A stretch of DNA of 9,937 nucleotides from NCBI GenBank assembly GCA_945882005.1, contig CAMCWG010000088.1, positions 1 to 9,937 on the forward strand, read 5' to 3'. The position numbers and the translations under genes are program-made. Shown piece by piece: positions 5,411 through 9,937 of the stretch (its first letter is position 1; each line of letters opens with the position of its first letter). Below the pieces are notes generated by a model that was not told the origin of the DNA, ran no database searches, and worked only from the letters and a program-made list of their open reading frames with translations. The stretch comes from Bordetella parapertussis. Lineage in GTDB: Bacteria > Pseudomonadota > Gammaproteobacteria > Burkholderiales > Burkholderiaceae_B.

Positions 5411-6433
5411 TTAGCCCGAAGACAAAGAAACTCGCCCCCGCAGGCACTGAACCCGATGCATGCCGTGCTGCCAGAGCAGCTCTCGGTCATGCCCCAAGGC
5501 GTGCAATTGACGCAATTGGCGCATTAACTCGGCTAACCGGCGCTCGCCTGGCATGGCAACCCCCTGCTGATTGAGCCAATACCGCAAGACCAAGGCCTGC
5601 CGAGGTTCGCTCAAGCTACGCCACCGTTGCAAGCTAAAACTGGAGCCCTCAAGATCCGGCTCAAGCGCTTGCCAATCCTTGGCAGCCACCTCCTCCAAGA
5701 TTTGCGAGGTCTCTTGCGCTTGCTTTGCGTGTCTGGTCAAGGTTTGGCGCCAAGCAGGCCAACGAAGATCCAGCACCGGAATAAGCTCTACGCGCAAGGC
5801 CCCGCGGGCAAATTGCACATCGATATTACTGGGGTCTGCAATAGGCTCCCATCCGGAGCGCTCTGTGTATGCGCGGGTCTGGGCCACAAGGGCGTCTCGG
5901 TCAATATCCAGCCAGGGTCGCACGAGCCGCAAACCACCCCGCAACACATCTGCGCGCATGGCACCCAAGCCCAACATACCTGCGCCCCGCAGTAAGCGTA
6001 GCAATACGGTCTCAGCCTGATCCTGCCGATGATGTGCAAGCAAAATCGTCTTCACATCATTGGCATCTGCTAGCTCGGCAAGCGCAAGGTAACGTGCATT
6101 CCTTGCTGCAGCTTCGATGCCCAAACCAGAATCTTGCTCTACCGCCACGCGGCGCAAGAATAAAGGTACGTCTAAATCATTGGCAAAAACTTGCAAGTGC
6201 GCAGCCCACGCGTCGGCTTGCGCATACAACCCGTGATGAACATGAAAAAAATATAAAGGGTGCTCTGTCTCGCTGCACACTTGCTTTGCCACAAGTGCCA
6301 GAGCAACGGAGTCGATCCCACCGCTTAAGGCAACCGCAACAGGGGCGCGAGGCGGCAACGCTGCGAGTGAACTAGCCAGCGCCGTATGCAGCGCTTGCCC
6401 TTGTTCAGGAATGGTGTCAGACGAAACTGACAA
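5411..6433 (-). CDS. tilS: tRNA(Ile)-lysidine synthetase
   Basis: This enzyme converts the wobble cytidine of tRNA-Ile(CAU) to lysidine using lysine and ATP, so that the tRNA reads AUA and is charged with isoleucine. The PP-loop SGGIDS is at residues 37-42, HVHHGL at 64-69, and the AHHRQDQAET segment at 133-142 with LRGAG at 148-152. RPWL (172-175) and DPSN (200-203) complete the N-terminal catalytic domain. A helical TilS substrate-binding region follows at about 220-325. At 340 residues it is shorter than the roughly 430-residue E. coli enzyme, so most of the C-terminal tRNA-binding domain is missing or reduced. The position usually RN after DPSN reads RG (210-211). The ATG lies 8 nt after the accA stop, so the pair is probably co-transcribed. 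The product uses lysine, whose pathway starts with the next gene, lysC. Confidence 0.95.
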   Translation of the reverse strand: MSVSSDTIPEQGQALHTALASSLAALPPRAPVAVALSGGIDSVALALVAKQVCSETEHPLYFFHVHHGLYAQADAWAAHLQVFANDLDVPLFLRRVAVEQDSGLGIEAAARNARYLALAELADANDVKTILLAHHRQDQAETVLLRLLRGAGMLGLGAMRADVLRGGLRLVRPWLDIDRDALVAQTRAYTERSGWEPIADPSNIDVQFARGALRVELIPVLDLRWPAWRQTLTRHAKQAQETSQILEEVAAKDWQALEPDLEGSSFSLQRWRSLSEPRQALVLRYWLNQQGVAMPGERRLAELMRQLRQLHALGHDRELLWQHGMHRVQCLRGRVSLSSG

Positions 6434-6441
6434 CCAAGCCT

Positions 6442-7407
6442 CTACGCACGAACCTCTTGAAAGCGACCATAAGAAAGCAGCCGTTCAAGACGATGTTCAA
6501 TCAGTTGCTCGGGGGTCATGCCCGAGAGTTGACGTAGCGCATCTGCAAGTGAGCGACGTAATAAGCGCGCCATCACACGTGGATCACGATGTGCGCCCCC
6601 AACAGGCTCATTCACAATGCGATCAATCAGCCCAAACTCTTTCAACCGATCGGCTGTAATGGCCAACGCGGCCGCAGCCTCTGACGCTTTGTCAGCACTA
6701 CGCCAGAGAATCGACGCGCAACCTTCCGGTGAAATAACGGAGTACGTGGAGTACTGCAACATCATCACCACATTACCAACAGCGATCGCCAACGCACCAC
6801 CCGAACCACCCTCACCGATAATCGTCGAGATAATGGGCACACGCAGTTCAGCCATGGCGTACAGGTTGTGACCAATCGCTTCCGATTGCCCACGCTCTTC
6901 GGCACCGATGCCGGGATACGCGCCAGGTGTGTCAACAAAGGTGAACACCGGCAAATTGAATTTTTCGGCGAGTCGCATCAAGCGCATTGCTTTGCGATAG
7001 CCCTCTGGGCGCGGCATACCGAAGTTACGCGCCGCACGCTCTTTCGTGTCACGGCCCTTTTGATGACCGATGACCATGCAGGGTGCACCATTAAAGCGCG
7101 CCATCCCACCTACGATCGACAAGTCATCGGCATACATCCGATCGCCATGCAGTTCATGGAAATCAGTAAAGATCTCGCGCACGTAATCCAAGGTGTATGG
7201 ACGCTGCGGATGACGCGCAACCATAGACGTCTGCCAGGGTGTGAGCTTGGCATAGATCTCTTTGGCCAAGGTCTGGCTCTTTTGCTGCAAGCGATTGATC
7301 TCATCCGAGATATCAACGGCCGAGTCCGCTTGCACATAGCGCAACTGCTCGATCTTGCCCTCTAACTCACCGATGGGCTGTTCGAACTCTAAAAAAGTAT
7401 TACGCAT
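6442..7407 (-). CDS. accA: Acetyl-CoA carboxylase carboxyltransferase subunit alpha
   Basis: The AccA half of the AccA2-AccD2 carboxyltransferase moves the carboxyl group from biotin on AccB to acetyl-CoA, giving malonyl-CoA for fatty acid synthesis in the cytoplasm. At 321 residues it is full length. FLEFEQPI opens the helical N-terminus. The crotonase-like core shows [17 protein letters not shown] (114-130), [14 protein letters not shown] (161-174), the Gly-rich oxyanion segment [10 protein letters not shown] (198-207) and [13 protein letters not shown] (223-235). AccA lacks the zinc finger, which belongs to AccD; accD is not in the window. The start at 7407 gives the standard N-terminus, with only a weak GAAGAA-type ribosome site. 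The gap to the glycosylase gene upstream is 32 nt. Confidence 0.97.
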   Translation of the reverse strand: MRNTFLEFEQPIGELEGKIEQLRYVQADSAVDISDEINRLQQKSQTLAKEIYAKLTPWQTSMVARHPQRPYTLDYVREIFTDFHELHGDRMYADDLSIVGGMARFNGAPCMVIGHQKGRDTKERAARNFGMPRPEGYRKAMRLMRLAEKFNLPVFTFVDTPGAYPGIGAEERGQSEAIGHNLYAMAELRVPIISTIIGEGGSGGALAIAVGNVVMMLQYSTYSVISPEGCASILWRSADKASEAAAALAITADRLKEFGLIDRIVNEPVGGAHRDPRVMARLLRRSLADALRQLSGMTPEQLIEHRLERLLSYGRFQEVRA

Positions 7408-7439
7408 ATTTCTTCGACTCTTTGAGCAATGACGCTAAA

Positions 7440-8084
7440 TCAATATTCCACGGGGACGGGGTCTAGACTACGCCACAAATACCATGTTGCGACGGTAGAC
7501 CACGGCTGCCATCCCTGTGCAACCTCTCTGGCCTCAAACCGAGACACTGGCTCACCACTGAAGTAGTGTAACGAGATTGCTTTGAGCAAACCCGCATCAT
7601 CGAGCGGCAATATGTCTGGCCGTTGCAAATTAAAAATCAAAAACATCTCAGCCGTCCAGCGACCGATGCCGCGAATCGCTGTCAATTCGGCAATAACCGA
7701 CTCATCATCCATTGCGGCCCATTTTTTTGGGTGAACCAGTTGTTCAGAAAAGTGCGTGGACAAATCCAATATGTATTCGGCCTTGCGACCGGATAAGCCT
7801 GCTGCCCGCAGTCTCTCTACACCGGCCTTTTGCACTGAGGCAGGGGTTGGACGCTTACCGCATTCGAGCAATAGACGCTGCCACACCGACTCCGCCGCTT
7901 TGACTGAAATCTGTTGGCCCACAATCGAGCGGGCCAGCGTCATAAATGGATTGCCACGCGACACTAAGCTAATGTTTGGAAACTTTGGAATCAATTTCTT
8001 CATGATGCGATCGCGTCGCATCAAATGCGCGACAGCAGCATCCCAGTAATCTGGCTTAATCGTTTCTGCGACGGTAAGAGGCAT
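7440..8084 (-). CDS. alkA: DNA-3-methyladenine glycosylase, HhH-GPD family
   Basis: This is a base-excision repair enzyme that releases alkylated bases such as 3-methyladenine, leaving an abasic site. The helix-hairpin-helix is AIRGIGRWTAEMF (137-149), followed by LPLDDAGL (159-166). The second Asp of DD (163) is the likely catalytic residue by analogy with AlkA Asp238. ARSIVGQQISVKAAESVW (51-68) is the conserved N-terminal helix of the family. At 214 residues it has only the glycosylase core and lacks the N-terminal domain of E. coli AlkA (282 aa), so the symbol is used loosely; it resembles the shorter Mag-type enzymes. No Fe-S cysteine cluster is present, which argues against Nth or MutY. 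AAGG 8 nt before the ATG overlaps the cysS stop codon, so translation is probably coupled to cysS. Confidence 0.9.
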   Translation of the reverse strand: MPLTVAETIKPDYWDAAVAHLMRRDRIMKKLIPKFPNISLVSRGNPFMTLARSIVGQQISVKAAESVWQRLLLECGKRPTPASVQKAGVERLRAAGLSGRKAEYILDLSTHFSEQLVHPKKWAAMDDESVIAELTAIRGIGRWTAEMFLIFNLQRPDILPLDDAGLLKAISLHYFSGEPVSRFEAREVAQGWQPWSTVATWYLWRSLDPVPVEY

Positions 8085-8094
8085 ATCAAAAACC

Positions 8095-9582
8095 TTAGGC
8101 GCGACGCCACTGTGTCAAACCACCGGGCTTGTCATCAAGTTCGACTCCTGCGGCTTTCAGTGTTGCACGAATTTGGTCTGCGCCAGCAAAATTTTTAGCC
8201 TTTTTTGCCTCCGCACGGGCGGAGATCAGTGCCTCAATCTCTGATTCTGGCATCAAGGCGCCGCCCACCGCGCCCTGCCCTGCAGAGGCCTCCTCAATAG
8301 CGCGACGCGTGTAGCGGGTAGCACTTTGAAAATAAACTGCAGGCTCTTGTTGCAACAGGCCAAGCACGCCTGCCAGGGCCTTTAACTGCGCGCACAGCGA
8401 TGCATCTTGCGTACGATTGACCTGACTAGCCAAATCAAACAAAGCGGCTACTGCGCCTGCCGTATTGAAATCATCATCCATCGCTTCACGAAAAGCGATC
8501 GCCTGTGGGGCAGACCAGTCCACTTGCGCAGCCGCAGCTGACGGTGTGTTTTGCACGGTTTGATAGAGGCGATCTAACGAGAGCTGCGCATCAATCAAAT
8601 TGTCTGGCGCGTAGTTTTGCGCGCTACGGTAATGGTTACGCACAATAAAAAAGCGCAACATCTCGGCTTCGCGCGGATTCACGTCGTATTCCGACGACTC
8701 ACCTGCACCCTCAGTAGCGCTGCCCTTCCCGATCGTTTGACGAATTGTTTTGAAGTTACCCAAGGACTTGGACATTTTGTCCGAATCAACCATCAGCGGA
8801 CCACAATGCATCCACGTCTTGGCGAGCGTGCCGCCAAACGCGCCTTCCGTCTGGGCAATCTCATTTTCATGATGTGGAAATTTAAGATCCGGGCCGCCGC
8901 CGTGAATATCCAAAGGCACGCCTAAGAGAGCCTTACTCATCGCGGAACACTCGATATGCCAGCCAGGACGGCCCCAACCATAAGGCGACTCCCAACGGGT
9001 ATCGGCCGGCTCGTGCTCTTTGGCGGACTTCCAAAGCACAAAATCCAATGGATCGCGCTTTGAAGAAACCACAGCCACGCGCTCACCAGCGCGCAAGTCG
9101 TCCAAGGACTTACCGGACAATTTACCGTAGTCCGGAAAGCCACGGACCGCAAAGTTCACATCGCCGTCCTCAGCCTGATAGGCCAAGCCGTTCTGTTCCA
9201 ACTGCTTGATAATACCGAGCATGTCACCGACGTACTCGGTAGCACACGGCTGATAATCCGGGGCCTGGACGCCAAGAGCTCGCTCATCCGCGTGCATCGC
9301 TTCAATAAAAAAATCCGTGACCTCAGCGATTCGACGATTGCTCTGAACGGCTCGTTTGATGATTTTGTCGTCAATATCGGTGATATTGCGCACATAGGTG
9401 ACCGTCAGGCCCGAGGCTCTCAGCCACCGCTGGACAACATCAAAGCTCACCAGCATCCTGGCGTGCCCCAGATGACAGTAGTCATAAACAGTCATGCCGC
9501 ACACGTATAGCCCGACCTGCCCAGCTTTAAGCGGGACAAAGGGGCTTTTGGTTCTGGAGAGCGAGTCGTAGATCTGGAGCAT
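8095..9582 (-). CDS. cysS: Cysteinyl-tRNA synthetase
   Basis: This class Ia synthetase charges tRNA-Cys with cysteine in the cytoplasm. It has 495 residues from the ATG at 9582. The HIGH-type motif is HLGH (37-40), and KMSKS is at 269-273. Zinc and cysteine-selecting ligands C28, C212, H237 and E241 sit at the spacing of the E. coli enzyme (C28, C209, H234, E238). ITDIDDKI (67-74) and GWHIECSAM (207-215) are family signatures. The DALR-type and C-terminal anticodon domains follow, ending in a Lys/Ala helix with AGADQIR (466-472). The open frame starts at a TTG at 9630, but [10 protein letters not shown] at 9582 is the family-like N-terminus. No strong Shine-Dalgarno is seen for that ATG. It is the first gene of the minus-strand cluster, divergent from the gene at 9705. 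Confidence 0.97.
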   Translation of the reverse strand: MLQIYDSLSRTKSPFVPLKAGQVGLYVCGMTVYDYCHLGHARMLVSFDVVQRWLRASGLTVTYVRNITDIDDKIIKRAVQSNRRIAEVTDFFIEAMHADERALGVQAPDYQPCATEYVGDMLGIIKQLEQNGLAYQAEDGDVNFAVRGFPDYGKLSGKSLDDLRAGERVAVVSSKRDPLDFVLWKSAKEHEPADTRWESPYGWGRPGWHIECSAMSKALLGVPLDIHGGGPDLKFPHHENEIAQTEGAFGGTLAKTWMHCGPLMVDSDKMSKSLGNFKTIRQTIGKGSATEGAGESSEYDVNPREAEMLRFFIVRNHYRSAQNYAPDNLIDAQLSLDRLYQTVQNTPSAAAAQVDWSAPQAIAFREAMDDDFNTAGAVAALFDLASQVNRTQDASLCAQLKALAGVLGLLQQEPAVYFQSATRYTRRAIEEASAGQGAVGGALMPESEIEALISARAEAKKAKNFAGADQIRATLKAAGVELDDKPGGLTQWRRA

Positions 9583-9640
9583 GCGGTAGGGATAAAAAGG
9601 AGCTTTCGAGCCAATACAGGCAAAATACAACGTCTTGCGT

Positions 9641-9667
9641 TTGGCAACCTAAAAGCGGAGCTAAAAT
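9641..9667 (+). promoter_or_regulatory. Promoter candidate for the divergent exported-protein gene
   Basis: TTGGCA (9641-9646) and TAAAAT (9662-9667) are separated by 15 nt, which is short of the 17-nt optimum. Initiation near 9674 would leave a leader of about 30 nt before the TTG start. The prediction is weak but well positioned. Confidence 0.3.
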
Positions 9668-9678
9668 GCGGATCGTCA

Positions 9679-9684
9679 AGTATA
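9679..9684 (-). promoter_or_regulatory. Possible -10 element for the cysS operon
   Basis: The minus strand reads TATACT here, a good -10 hexamer, but no good -35 lies 16-18 nt upstream (the nearest are CAAGGT and TCAAGG). Initiation near 9672 would give cysS a leader of about 90 nt. The element lies inside the leader of the divergent gene, so the two promoters would overlap. Confidence 0.28.
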
Positions 9685-9704
9685 GCAATTGAGGATTGTC
9701 CACC

Positions 9705-9937
9705 TTGAACCTGCCAAAAAGCATTGCGTCTGTTTTAGCCACTACCTGCCTGGTGGCGGCATGGCCCATGCACGTGCAAGCTCAGACAAACTATCCTGGC
9801 AACCCGGCGCGCAACATCAACCCGCTTGCCAACGACCCGGTTGATCCAAACACACGCCAAACACCCCGTCAACAGCTGCCCTCCGCAGTGCCTGGCTCAG
9901 GGCCAGAATTAATCATTGGCGACAAGCCGCCCGAGGG
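9705..9937 (+). CDS. Exported protein, N-terminal fragment (cut by window edge)
   Basis: The first 77 codons of a secreted or periplasmic protein are present. From the TTG at 9705 it reads a short N-region with one Lys, a hydrophobic stretch (SVLATTCLVAAW) and a VQAQT cleavage site near residues 26-27. A Pro/Asn-rich stretch typical of a disordered mature N-terminus follows. GAGGA at 9691-9695 is 9 nt before the TTG. An in-frame TGA at 9690-9692 excludes longer forms; the only other non-ATG choice is the TTG at 9696. A first ATG occurs at residue 22, too late to keep the signal peptide. In Bordetella-type genomes, as I recall, the gene divergent from cysS encodes a tetratricopeptide-repeat protein. 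That part would lie outside the window, so the identity is only suggested. Confidence 0.75.
   Translation, partial: MNLPKSIASVLATTCLVAAWPMHVQAQTNYPGNPARNINPLANDPVDPNTRQTPRQQLPSAVPGSGPELIIGDKPPE

Noticed and set aside
1..9937. CRISPR array, toxin-antitoxin pair, retron or other defence cassette
   Set aside because: There are no regularly spaced repeats, no reverse transcriptase, and no small two-gene overlap with credible domains on either strand.

Overview
The window looks like a chromosomal segment of a betaproteobacterium of the order Burkholderiales, most likely family Alcaligenaceae. The minus-strand run cysS - DNA glycosylase - accA - tilS - lysC - tRNA-Ser matches, from memory, the gene order of Bordetella and its relatives, and the proteins read like that group (for example LysC starting MALIVHKYGGTSMG). 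Hand counts of sample lines give about 60% G+C in ordinary coding DNA.

Positions 4046-9582 (core): five housekeeping genes lie on the minus strand with gaps of 10, 32, 8 and 47 nt, then a tRNA-Ser(GCU) 52 nt further on and a clear intrinsic terminator beyond it. In transcription order they are cysteinyl-tRNA synthetase, an HhH-GPD 3-methyladenine DNA glycosylase, the acetyl-CoA carboxylase alpha subunit, tRNA-Ile lysidine synthetase and aspartate kinase. The layout fits one transcript that ends after the tRNA. Divergent from cysS, and cut by the right edge, is the start of an exported protein with a TTG start.

Positions 1-3950 (accessory): this side is gene-poor. It holds a 100-aa Cys/His protein of a phage- or mobile-element-type family, convergent with a short (837 aa) classical autotransporter. 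The autotransporter has a conspicuously A+T-rich N-terminal third. Between it and the tRNA lie about 940 nt without a credible gene, though densely patterned: an FNR-like palindrome over a promoter-like pair, a UUCG-hairpin terminator, A-tracts, a G-rich tract, a perfect inverted repeat, and two tandem TTTTGGGTATG copies 44 nt from the tRNA 3' end. The last resemble sites seen beside tRNA-targeting integrases, so I read the stretch as a probable scar of an integrated element at tRNA-Ser. No integrase or duplicated attachment site is visible.

I did not find a convincing new multi-gene system. The items most worth a second look are the tRNA-Ser flank, the possible FNR-linked small RNA near 3440-3560, the mosaic autotransporter and the orphan Cys/His protein.
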